A stretch of 64,000 nucleotides of DNA. Source: an uncultured Duncaniella sp. GTDB lineage: Bacteria > Bacteroidota > Bacteroidia > Bacteroidales > Muribaculaceae. Below the pieces are notes generated by a model, which saw only the letters and a list, made by a program, of their open reading frames with translations, ran no database searches and had not been told where the DNA came from. The position numbers were made by a program, and so were the translations under genes. Numbering within the stretch: the first letter of the stretch is position 1; each line of letters begins with the position of its first letter. Shown here piece after piece: positions 8,150-15,309 of the stretch. Location of the stretch: the NCBI GenBank assembly GCA_958352885.1, contig CATWQI010000010.1, positions 1-64,000 of the forward strand. Direction: 5' to 3'.

Positions 8150-9853
8150 TTAAAGATTTTGATTTGACTGTTCCTCTATCTTATTTTTTAGGCTGTCATA
8201 CATCTTGCGTGCTTCATCAGCATTTTGTTTCTCGACTTCTATCTGAGTCAGCAGCCACTTATTTATTTCGTTTAGCTCTTCTTTGAGTTTGGTATTGGAG
8301 GTGAGTATTTCGTTCAAATCAATCCCGGCGATTGCATTTGAAATGAAATCCTTAAGCTCTTCCCGGTTGGTATTTAGGGAGTTGCTTATGGAATCATTTA
8401 GGGATTCAAAATGTTTGTCAATAGTTTTCAAGATGGTGTCGCTCTCATCCTCAATAAATTTTTTGAAATCATCGGATGAAATGTTGTCGGCTGCTCCTCC
8501 TTCCTGACGTATGAATTCATTGAAGATAGACTCCTTGTCCCCTTTATCCAACATGAGAATCACACGCAGTTTGCTTCTTAAAGTGTCATCATCTATGCTA
8601 TCGGCAAGAAGTTTTTCGATGACAGCACGATTCTCTGTGTCCTCCAGCAGTCCGGTGGACTTGGCTATTATGGATTCTATGGTAGGATATTCGATACTTT
8701 CAGTGGGCATTTTTAAGGTTACCACAGCCCCGTCAAAAAGGAGGCCGGCATTCAACTCCAGTTTCGTCCCACATGTCGTATCAACACCATTATTTACAAT
8801 TATGGATTGTAAAGTGTAAACAGTGTTTCTGTCCAACGGTTTATCGTAATAACAGTATTTAATCCCATTCTCCGTGATTGTTTTCGGAGATGGCTGAGGG
8901 GTATAGAATTTATTTTTAGGTGTTGCTATGTCTACAACGGATAATTTTTGTTTTTGCGTTTCGTCATGTAAAAATTGGAAACGAACATTGATTTTCTTCG
9001 CTTCACCAACTAAGGAATCAATCTTTTTCACCGCATCACTGACAGCTTTCATGTCCTCGTTATCGACAGCTTGTATAGTGTCGTTTTCCACACTCTTGAA
9101 GTAGCGTGTCAAGAAGAATGCTATCGCCACATAATCATAAATCAGATATATCAGCTGGTTCCAATACTTTTCAGGGTTGGTGAAAAAGGCATTGTGACTT
9201 TCTTTATTTCGATGGACTCTAAGTTGATTGACTACTTCTGTCAGAGCCCCGTAGTTTCCCAGCTGTTTGATGCGTCTGGTTATAAAATATTGGATATCAC
9301 CAAAAGTTACATCCTTCAAGTTTCCATCCTGGTTGTATTTCCGCGGTTCCCCCTTTAATTGTAAATGAGATTTATCATTGTAACTATCTTTCACGTTCTC
9401 CAGATATCCGAGTTTATATAGCAGATACTGTAGTGCGACGTCGGAAGAGTTTATGAATGTCTTGTATCTTGAATATGTGGTAATGTTGTGACTTTGCGCC
9501 ACTGATAAACGGACAATATCGTTAAATATCATAGGAACGCCCTCATATCTCTTAGTCGCCTGGCTTTTTTCGGTGCTTTTGCCAAGAACTGAGAATACAA
9601 GATATATGGCTTCCCGGATTTCATTCTCAATGCTGATGCCGTCAGATGAGTCAATTTGCCAGTTTATATCAATAGATGACTTGCCAAACCACTCACTTCT
9701 GGCGCTTAGAAGTTTGTCGGTCAGGCCACCGGTGATCCATCGTAAGATACTTGTGTCGCTATTCTTGAGATAAAGCTTTATGAAACGGTCCATTAAGGAA
9801 TTGTTCAACTCAAAAGATAGGATTTCACTCTGCGTGTGTAATGGTTGGCTCAT
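8150..9853 (-). CDS. HEPN-motif protein with C-terminal coiled coil, unknown function
   Basis: 567 residues with no signal peptide. The first ~255 residues look helical and contain Arg215-Asn-Lys-Glu-Ser-His220 (R-N-x3-H), within a helix that runs from LTEVVNQLR into NAFF. This matches the R-x4-6-H ribonuclease motif of HEPN domains, in which the residue after Arg is usually polar. Two hydrophobic helices follow (231-252), as in many HEPN folds. Residues 305-390 look beta-rich. Residues about 465-565 are highly charged and probably coiled coil. HEPN is inferred from motif and helix context only. It is first in an operon with the TPR lipoprotein and is AT-rich, suggesting acquisition. Alternative: a structural coiled-coil protein with a chance motif. 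Confidence 0.5.
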   Translation of the reverse strand: MSQPLHTQSEILSFELNNSLMDRFIKLYLKNSDTSILRWITGGLTDKLLSARSEWFGKSSIDINWQIDSSDGISIENEIREAIYLVFSVLGKSTEKSQATKRYEGVPMIFNDIVRLSVAQSHNITTYSRYKTFINSSDVALQYLLYKLGYLENVKDSYNDKSHLQLKGEPRKYNQDGNLKDVTFGDIQYFITRRIKQLGNYGALTEVVNQLRVHRNKESHNAFFTNPEKYWNQLIYLIYDYVAIAFFLTRYFKSVENDTIQAVDNEDMKAVSDAVKKIDSLVGEAKKINVRFQFLHDETQKQKLSVVDIATPKNKFYTPQPSPKTITENGIKYCYYDKPLDRNTVYTLQSIIVNNGVDTTCGTKLELNAGLLFDGAVVTLKMPTESIEYPTIESIIAKSTGLLEDTENRAVIEKLLADSIDDDTLRSKLRVILMLDKGDKESIFNEFIRQEGGAADNISSDDFKKFIEDESDTILKTIDKHFESLNDSISNSLNTNREELKDFISNAIAGIDLNEILTSNTKLKEELNEINKWLLTQIEVEKQNADEARKMYDSLKNKIEEQSNQNL

Positions 9854-9945
9854 GGAATTGTTAATTAATGTAATGATTATAGAGGTTAATGGCTGTCATG
9901 AAGAAGTTGATTCATAGGGAACTGACTCTTGCATTTAATGATATG

Positions 9946-9976
9946 CAAATATAATATAAAAATTACCCCCCCCAAA
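9946..9976 (-). promoter_or_regulatory. Promoter of the HEPN/TPR operon with a C8 tract in the spacer
   Basis: On the minus strand, TTTG (9976-9973) and TATATTTG (9953-9946) are 19 nt apart, a good Bacteroidota promoter. The spacer and the edge of the -33 box contain a run of eight C on the plus strand (9966-9973), which is G8 on the minus strand. Start site expected near 9940, giving a leader of about 85 nt. Confidence 0.65.
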
Positions 9977-10194
9977 TGCGAAACACTTTTTAATACATCA
10001 TTCAATTCTCACTCTTCTTATACCCAGGCATGTTAATCAGTCATTGGGACACGCCGGAATGAGGTAAAACGGCTCTCCGTCAGTCCTGCGCCTGACAGGT
10101 CTATGTATTCCCGACTTTTCGATAATCAGAAAGCAGAACCGTCGTTGTGTTATCAGTCATCATCGGGAGTGTTTATAAATTTTGGTAAGTTTCG

Positions 10195-10225
10195 TTGGTG
10201 AGTCGGTGAAAATTCACTACTTTTG
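10195..10225 (+). promoter_or_regulatory. Promoter of the DUF3127 gene
   Basis: TTG at 10195-10197 and TACTTTTG at 10218-10225, spacer 20 nt. The leader to the ATG at 10272 is about 40 nt and AT-rich. Confidence 0.7.
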
Positions 10226-10271
10226 TAGACTTGCTGTAAGGAAATAATATTAAAAATAACATATATCCAGA

Positions 10272-10688
10272 ATGGAAATTACAGGAAAAATTATAGTCGC
10301 TCTTCCCGAAGTAGGCGGTACTTCCCAGAAAGGAAATGCCTGGAAGAAGCGTGAATATGTGTTGGAAACTCAGGAGACTTATCCCCGCAAGGTGTTCTTC
10401 AACTTCTTTGGTGACCGAGTGGACCAGTTCCCTCTGCAGGTCGGTCAAGTTGTGAAGATTAGCTTTGACATAGACAGCCGTGAGTATAACGGTCGCTGGT
10501 ATGTGGAGTGCCGCGCATGGAAGGCAGAGGATGCCAATGCGGCTGCTGTTCCAGGTTATGGTGCCGCTCCGGCAGCATCGTTCGGACCCGCTACCCAGAT
10601 GCCTCAGGGATATGCCGCTCCGGCTGGAGCTCCCGCACCTCCTGCACCCGATTTGGCTCCCAGTCCGACTGACGACCTGCCTTTCTAA
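10272..10688 (+). CDS. DUF3127 single-stranded-DNA-binding-like protein with SSB-type C-terminal tip
   Basis: 138 residues. Residues 1-95 form an OB-fold-like beta domain of the DUF3127 family (start MEITGKIIVALPEVGGTS, then KKREYVLETQETYPRKVFF and the RWYVECRAWK strand). Residues 96-133 are a Pro/Ala/Gly-rich disordered linker, and the chain ends T-D-D-L-P-F. This copies the layout of bacterial SSB: OB fold, flexible linker and an acidic tip ending in Pro-Phe that recruits replication and repair partners. DNA binding is inferred. It is a single-gene unit with its own promoter and a long hairpin after it. Confidence 0.8.
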   Translation: MEITGKIIVALPEVGGTSQKGNAWKKREYVLETQETYPRKVFFNFFGDRVDQFPLQVGQVVKISFDIDSREYNGRWYVECRAWKAEDANAAAVPGYGAAPAASFGPATQMPQGYAAPAGAPAPPAPDLAPSPTDDLPF

Positions 10689-10712
10689 ATAATCGAGACA
10701 GATACATACAGA

Positions 10713-10789
10713 TATCCGGAGGGTACAGATTGATGTTTCAGAGCTATGCCAATGCAATGCCCGGCATTAATATCTGTACCCTCCGGATA
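10713..10789 (+). terminator. 18-bp perfect inverted repeat after the DUF3127 gene
   Basis: TATCCGGAGGGTACAGAT (10713-10730) and its exact complement at 10772-10789 flank a 41-nt loop that has its own ATGCC/GGCAT stem. It lies 24 nt after the stop codon. No strong U-run follows. Confidence 0.55.
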
Positions 10790-10932
10790 GCAGTATATTC
10801 CGGCATATTTTTGTCCTGTCAGTGTGCTATAGAAATGAGCGGAGCAATGGCGCGCGATTCAGATGCGCCATGCCAATCTGAAAAAATAAAAAAAGAATCA
10901 TAATAGTCAAAACATCAGTTAGTAACCTGGAT

Positions 10933-11787
10933 ATGCAAAACAGACTTCTCCTCATGCTTCTTGTGCTCTGCGTGGCTTTCAGTATGCACGCAAATAAGAA
11001 GGAGTATTCCCGTGCCGAAATCAAGGTCAGTTACAATTATCATAATATATTTGTGAGAGGGACGGACGGCGTGATAGAACGAGATATTCCTTTCGAGCTG
11101 CTTGCCAGTTCCTCAGAGTCGAAATTTTTCTGTCGCTCAACTGAGTATAAGGATTCTCTGGAGTCGACCCCGTCGGGCAGGGCTATTGCCAAGCAGGTGT
11201 TTGATGCGGCTATTAAGAGGTACATTGAGTCTAAAGATGAAGCAGATCTGGCTTCTGTGGTCTATAAGACACAGCTTTATGTGTTCAAGTCGAGGACAAA
11301 GGGAGAATATAATGTCTATGATTACGTGGGTATGACAGGAAATTTCCATTATAGTGAGCCACTGGATAATATAATGTGGAATATCGGAGATTCCACGAAA
11401 ACGGTTCTCGGCTATGAATGTGTCATGGCCACGGCTGATTATCACGGACGGAAGTGGACTGTGTGGTTCGCACCGGAGATACCTGTGCAGGACGGTCCAT
11501 GGAAATTGCATGGATTGCCGGGCTTGATTCTTGAGGCATCGGAGACTGACGGGCAACACTATTTCATTGCCAATGGTATTGAGGCTACGGACGAGGAGAT
11601 TTTACCGGTGTATGATAAGAAACGCTATGACAAGACCTCCCGTATAGAGATGCTGAGAATGGAGCGTCACGCCCGCAGCAACAATAACGCAATGATGAAG
11701 GCGCAGCTTGATATTGATGTCGGTCCGGATGCCGCTGAGACAGAAGAGACGAAGGTATATGACTTCCTTGAGACAGACTATCATTGA
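10933..11787 (+). CDS. GLPGLI family protein
   Basis: 284 residues with a cleavable signal peptide (hydrophobic MQNRLLLMLLVLCVAFSM, cleavage near HANK). The family signature is present: PWKLHGLPGLILEA around residue 195, preceded by the WTVWFAPEIPVQDGP strand. GLPGLI proteins are secreted Bacteroidota proteins of unknown function, often annotated as porin-associated because of their beta content. The C-terminus is acidic and ends in a short unassigned tail. It is a single gene, convergent with fabF, with a shared hairpin between them. Confidence 0.88.
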   Translation: MQNRLLLMLLVLCVAFSMHANKKEYSRAEIKVSYNYHNIFVRGTDGVIERDIPFELLASSSESKFFCRSTEYKDSLESTPSGRAIAKQVFDAAIKRYIESKDEADLASVVYKTQLYVFKSRTKGEYNVYDYVGMTGNFHYSEPLDNIMWNIGDSTKTVLGYECVMATADYHGRKWTVWFAPEIPVQDGPWKLHGLPGLILEASETDGQHYFIANGIEATDEEILPVYDKKRYDKTSRIEMLRMERHARSNNNAMMKAQLDIDVGPDAAETEETKVYDFLETDYH

Positions 11788-11833
11788 TACATAGATAAGT
11801 ATAATCGTACCGTTCCGTCAAAATAAATATAAG

Positions 11834-11868
11834 ATCGCCCGGCACATATGAAAAATGAGCCGGGCGAT
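11834..11868. terminator. Bidirectional terminator between GLPGLI gene and fabF
   Basis: ATCGCCCGGC (11834-11843) pairs with GCCGGGCGAT (11859-11868). AT-rich flanks lie on both sides and two convergent genes end 47 and 28 nt away. Confidence 0.65.
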
Positions 11869-11895
11869 GTTATATTTATTGCAGTGCGGAGGAGA

Positions 11896-13164
11896 TTATT
11901 CCTCGTACTTCTTAACGATTACAGTAGCGTTGTGACCGCCGAATCCGAATGAGTTGGAGAGGGCGGCGCGCACGGGACGGTTTTCAGCCTTGTTGAAGGT
12001 GAAGTTGAGAGTGTAATCAATATTCTCATCGTCGTCACCCTCCTCATGGTTGATGGTGGGGGGTACGATGTCGTTCTTGACAGAGAGCACTGAGAACATT
12101 GCCTCAAGAGCACCGGTGGCACCGAGAAGGTGACCTGTCATTGACTTGGTAGAGCTGATGTTGAGCTTGTGAGCCTGGTCACCGAATACCTCGACGATAG
12201 CTTTCACTTCGGAGATATCACCTACAGGGGTTGATGTGCCGTGTACGTTGATGTAGTCGATGTCCTCGGGCTTCATGTTGGCGTCCTCAAGGGCATTGCG
12301 CATAGAGAGGATTGCGCCGAGACCTTCCGGGTGTGTTGCGGTAAGGTGGTAAGCGTCAGCACTCATGCCGCCGCCAGCCACTTCGGCGTAAATCTTTGCG
12401 CCACGGGCTTTTGCGTGCTCGAGTTCCTCAAGGATAAGAACAACTGAGCCTTCGCCCATCACGAAACCGTCACGTGACTTGCTGAAGGGGCGTGAAGCCT
12501 TTTCAGGGTCGTCGTTGCGGGTTGAAAGTGCGTGCATGGAGTTGAAGCCGCCCACACCTGCGGGGTAGATGGCAGCCTCAGCACCGCCGGTAACGAAAGC
12601 GTCAGCCTTGCCGAGACGGATGAGGTTGAATGCGTCGATGATTGCATTGTTTGATGAAGCGCAGGCGGAAACCACACCAAAGTTAGGACCGTGGAAGTTG
12701 AAATCCATGGAGATATGGCCTGATGCGATATCGGCAATCATCTTGGGGATGAAGAAGGGGTTGTATTTGGGACCGACTTCGGCTCCGTTGACTGCATAGT
12801 ACCCGGCTTCCTCCTCGAATGTGTGGAGACCACCGATACCTGCGGCAACGATTACGCCTACGCGGTTGCGGTCAAGATTGGGGGCATTTTCAATACCTGA
12901 ATCAGCTACTGCCTGACGGGCTGCCACCATGGCATACTGCGCATAGAGGTCAAGCTGACGCTGCTTCTTGCGGTCGAAGTGAGCGTTGGGGTCAAACCCT
13001 TTGACTTCGCAGGCAAACTGGGTCTTGAATTTAGAGGCATCGAAATGTGTAATAGGTCCGGCACCGCTTTTGCCGGCTACGGCGTTGAGCCATGTGGTCT
13101 CAACATCGTTGCCAATGGGAGTGATGGCACCGAGTCCGGTTACTACGACTCTTTTTAATTCCAT
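11896..13164 (-). CDS. fabF: Beta-ketoacyl-ACP synthase II FabF
   Basis: FabF condenses malonyl-ACP with a growing acyl-ACP in fatty acid elongation. The 422-residue length is standard. The thiolase-fold catalytic triad is visible: Cys in VVSACASSNNAI, His in NVHGTSTPVGD and His in KSMTGHLLGATG, plus the C-terminal NSFGFGGHNA loop. It lies 135 nt downstream of acpP on the same strand, the usual acpP-fabF order. A hairpin in the gap may lower fabF expression relative to acyl carrier protein. Confidence 0.97.
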   Translation of the reverse strand: MELKRVVVTGLGAITPIGNDVETTWLNAVAGKSGAGPITHFDASKFKTQFACEVKGFDPNAHFDRKKQRQLDLYAQYAMVAARQAVADSGIENAPNLDRNRVGVIVAAGIGGLHTFEEEAGYYAVNGAEVGPKYNPFFIPKMIADIASGHISMDFNFHGPNFGVVSACASSNNAIIDAFNLIRLGKADAFVTGGAEAAIYPAGVGGFNSMHALSTRNDDPEKASRPFSKSRDGFVMGEGSVVLILEELEHAKARGAKIYAEVAGGGMSADAYHLTATHPEGLGAILSMRNALEDANMKPEDIDYINVHGTSTPVGDISEVKAIVEVFGDQAHKLNISSTKSMTGHLLGATGALEAMFSVLSVKNDIVPPTINHEEGDDDENIDYTLNFTFNKAENRPVRAALSNSFGFGGHNATVIVKKYEE

Positions 13165-13225
13165 AATGCGTGTAACGAAAAATATTGTTGGTTAGAAGTG
13201 GTGGAGATGTATAAATTGAGAAGAA

Positions 13226-13256
13226 GGCTCCACCGCGCGTCGTGGCGTGGGGAGCC
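13226..13256 (-). terminator. Hairpin between acpP and fabF, possible partial terminator
   Basis: GGCTCC (13226-13231) and GGAGCC (13251-13256) close a GC-rich stem. On the minus strand it is followed by TTCTTCTC. In an acpP-fabF operon this could be a leaky terminator that sets the high ACP to FabF ratio (inference). Confidence 0.45.
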
Positions 13257-13299
13257 TTTTTGGCTCGGTCAGAGCGCAATCATCCGATTGCAGACCGGT

Positions 13300-13539
13300 T
13301 TACTTCTGAGTGTTAGCCTCGATGTAAGCGATAGCGTCCTGTACGGTGCCAATCTTTGAAGCCTGATCATCGGGGATGGTGATTCCAAATTCTCTCTCAA
13401 ATTCCATGATGAGTTCAACGGTGTCGAGGCTGTCTGCGCCAAGGTCCTTGGTGAATTCTGCGGTTTCAGTTACTTCATTTTCGTCAACACCGAGCTTATC
13501 AACGATGATAGCCTTAACTCGTGATGCAATTTCAGACAT
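13300..13539 (-). CDS. acpP: Acyl carrier protein AcpP
   Basis: A 79-residue acidic helical protein that carries acyl chains on a 4'-phosphopantetheine arm. Ser37 in the GADSLDTVEL motif is the attachment site, charged by a phosphopantetheinyl transferase (a candidate is the gene at 26963-27505). I chose ATG 13539 (MSEIASRVKA), which gives the universal ACP N-terminus. A longer reading from 13593 adds 18 residues unlike any ACP. It precedes fabF. Confidence 0.97.
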   Translation of the reverse strand: MSEIASRVKAIIVDKLGVDENEVTETAEFTKDLGADSLDTVELIMEFEREFGITIPDDQASKIGTVQDAIAYIEANTQK

Positions 13540-13603
13540 AGTTGTAAATTTGTTATTGATTAGTAATTTCTGTTTCGTATTGCAAATTTGCACATTTGCG
13601 GTG

Positions 13604-13611
13604 CAAAGTTA
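13604..13611 (-). promoter_or_regulatory. -7 box of the acpP promoter
   Basis: TAACTTTG on the minus strand, about 65 nt before the acpP start. No clear -33 TTTG was found at normal spacing. The adjacent sequence 13582-13607 holds nested palindromes (GCAAATTTGC; TTTGC/GCAAA) that overlap the start-site region. Confidence 0.5.
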
Positions 13612-13823
13612 AGAAAAATTTCCTCAATTTCCGCAGACTGAAAAGTATAAAGATGTTAATTAGGGTTGTTTTTCTTTGTTATTGGTCAATTTTGCCGTTA
13701 CAGGAGGGTTGTGTTAATACTACATAAACCGCCATTTGGTTACAAACATGTTACAATGCGTCTATGTTTTCTATCTAAACAGAGATTTTTTATCAATTTT
13801 GTCGACGAAAAGTGTACGCAACT

Positions 13824-14675
13824 ATGAAAAAGTCATTCTATTGTTTGGTAGCTGCCATGGCGGTCCTGGCTATGGCGAGCTCTTGTGGGAACGGCGGTAA
13901 GAGCGATGCCGCCGTGCAGGATGCCGGTATTACAAGTTTTGAGGTCCGGCAGTCAATCAAAACAGCTGACAGGAATTATAAGGTTGAGACTGACTACGGC
14001 ACTGTCTATCTTGACCTGTACACCTCGATTCATTGGCCCGAGCGTCTCGGAAATGCCAATCTGAAAGTGCTTCAGGACTCATTGCTCTATTTCGCATACG
14101 GCGATACCGCTTCAAGGTCGGTTGATGATGCTATAATGGCTTTCATTAACGATACGGGTATGATGGATGGTGCCAAGGAGATAACGCCTGTTGACTCTTT
14201 GCCATCTGACTCAGTGGAGAGGATGCCTGTGTATTTCAACAATGTTACAGCGTCTGTTCTTGATTTGGATGATGATATGGTGACCTATCAGGTTGTCACC
14301 TCCTCCTACCTCGGGGGTGCGCATCCCGACACCGGGATACATCCGTTTACTTACGATATGCGTTCCGGCAAAGTTCTGAGTGTGGATAACATGTTCATGC
14401 CGGAGGCGCGCGACTCGATTGTGCCCGTTATAGTCAATGCGCTTGCGCGGCAACTCGATGTTTCGCCCGCCGCTCTTGACAGAGCTGGCATTTTCTCAAG
14501 CCAGCTTACGTATGCAGGTGTTCCTTACATAGCTAACAATATTCTGTATTTCCATTATAATCCCTATGAGATAGCCCCCTACTCGTCTGGAATGATTGAT
14601 GTGGCGGTATATCCTTACGAGGTGGAGAGCATGCTAACCCCTGAGGCACGCTCGCTTTTCGATATGGGATACTGA
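13824..14675 (+). CDS. DUF3298 domain lipoprotein
   Basis: About 283 residues from ATG 13824. A GTG at 13812 would add four residues before the signal. The start is a lipoprotein signal ending A-S-S-C. Residues about 150-270 carry the DUF3298 signature, a TSSYLGGAHPDTGIHPFTYD stretch followed by LSVDNMF, as in the RsiV-like extracellular DUF4163/DUF3298 proteins. In RsiV this domain binds lysozyme, but no such role can be claimed here because the anti-sigma N-terminus is absent. It is probably a periplasmic or outer membrane lipoprotein, transcribed alone and followed by a strong hairpin. Confidence 0.8.
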   Translation: MKKSFYCLVAAMAVLAMASSCGNGGKSDAAVQDAGITSFEVRQSIKTADRNYKVETDYGTVYLDLYTSIHWPERLGNANLKVLQDSLLYFAYGDTASRSVDDAIMAFINDTGMMDGAKEITPVDSLPSDSVERMPVYFNNVTASVLDLDDDMVTYQVVTSSYLGGAHPDTGIHPFTYDMRSGKVLSVDNMFMPEARDSIVPVIVNALARQLDVSPAALDRAGIFSSQLTYAGVPYIANNILYFHYNPYEIAPYSSGMIDVAVYPYEVESMLTPEARSLFDMGY

Positions 14676-14720
14676 TACCCAAACCGTGCATTCTGCCATG
14701 CGGGTGACGGACGATATAGC

Positions 14721-14752
14721 AAGTGCGGGTCTCCGCTCGGAGGCCCGCACTT
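14721..14752 (+). terminator. Hairpin after the DUF3298 gene
   Basis: AAGTGCGGGTCTCC (14721-14734) pairs with GGAGGCCCGCACTT (14739-14752) with one wobble, loop GCTC. Only a weak U-run follows on either strand. Confidence 0.6.
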
Positions 14753-15156
14753 CAGTAATGCTTTTATGCGTCGGTGTGACGTGAAATCTTAATACTAAAC
14801 AGTCGAATCTTAAATGTTGCAAAAAGTCATTTTTTAAGAATTAAAACACATTTCTATGAGTCAAATAAAAAGAGTCAAGAAGTAAAAGATCAAATAAAGG
14901 TGTAGAGTCAGTAATTTATCAGTTGAATCAGTTAGTCTTAGCGAATTCAGTTCGAGGTACGGTTCCACTGCCGGAATGGCATGGACCGTCTCTATTGCCA
15001 CTGCCGCTTTGTCAAAAGTGTACCGCAAAGGTAGCAGGTAAAATAGTAACCGGTTTAATCACAGATGTGAAAATATGTTAACAGTAGCTGCTGATGGCGG
15101 CGGAATTGCACAATAATCTCAAATACAGGACAATAAATGTGAATCCATTTTGTTGC

Positions 15157-15193
15157 AAAATTGTTACAACAAAATTGGGTTTGTAACAATTTT
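15157..15193. repeat. 13-bp perfect inverted repeat upstream of the M18 aminopeptidase
   Basis: AAAATTGTTACAA (15157-15169) and TTGTAACAATTTT (15181-15193) are exact inverted copies with an 11-nt spacer. It lies about 45 nt upstream of the -7 box, a plausible operator position. It could also be a weak hairpin. Confidence 0.6.
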
Positions 15194-15239
15194 CAGAAAG
15201 AAAAATCAGCCGGCAGGCGGAGGATTGGAAAATAATAGT

Positions 15240-15247
15240 TAGCTTTG
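15240..15247 (+). promoter_or_regulatory. Putative -7 box of the M18 aminopeptidase gene
   Basis: TAGCTTTG at 15240-15247, about 60 nt before the ATG at 15310. There is no good -33 box at the usual distance, which would fit an activated promoter. Confidence 0.45.
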
Positions 15248-15309
15248 CGTAGGGATGTATCCTGATTGATACTAACCCGTCACCAGATAATTAAATTCTT
15301 TAACAAAAT

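Larger units (their letters stand above)
9854..10271. other. Intergenic region between divergent HEPN operon and DUF3127 gene
   Basis: 418 nt without a coding region. It holds the two divergent promoters (9946-9976 minus, 10195-10225 plus) and about 200 nt between them in which I see no gene, repeat or convincing RNA structure. Confidence 0.6.
14676..15309. other. 634-nt intergenic region with hairpins and inverted repeat
   Basis: No coding region is supported. From left to right it holds a strong hairpin (14721-14752), a bulged ACGGTTCCA/TGGACCGT hairpin (about 14958-14990), a minus-strand TACCTTTG box (15033-15026), a 13-bp inverted repeat (15157-15193) and a -7 box for the aminopeptidase (15240-15247). 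A small RNA is possible but unproven. Confidence 0.5.

Noticed and set aside
10173..10757. A 194-residue minus-strand frame
   Set aside because: Antisense to the DUF3127 gene and crossing its promoter and terminator.
14634..14822. A 62-residue minus-strand frame after the DUF3298 gene
   Set aside because: Lies over the terminator hairpin and the end of the neighbouring gene; no sign of coding.
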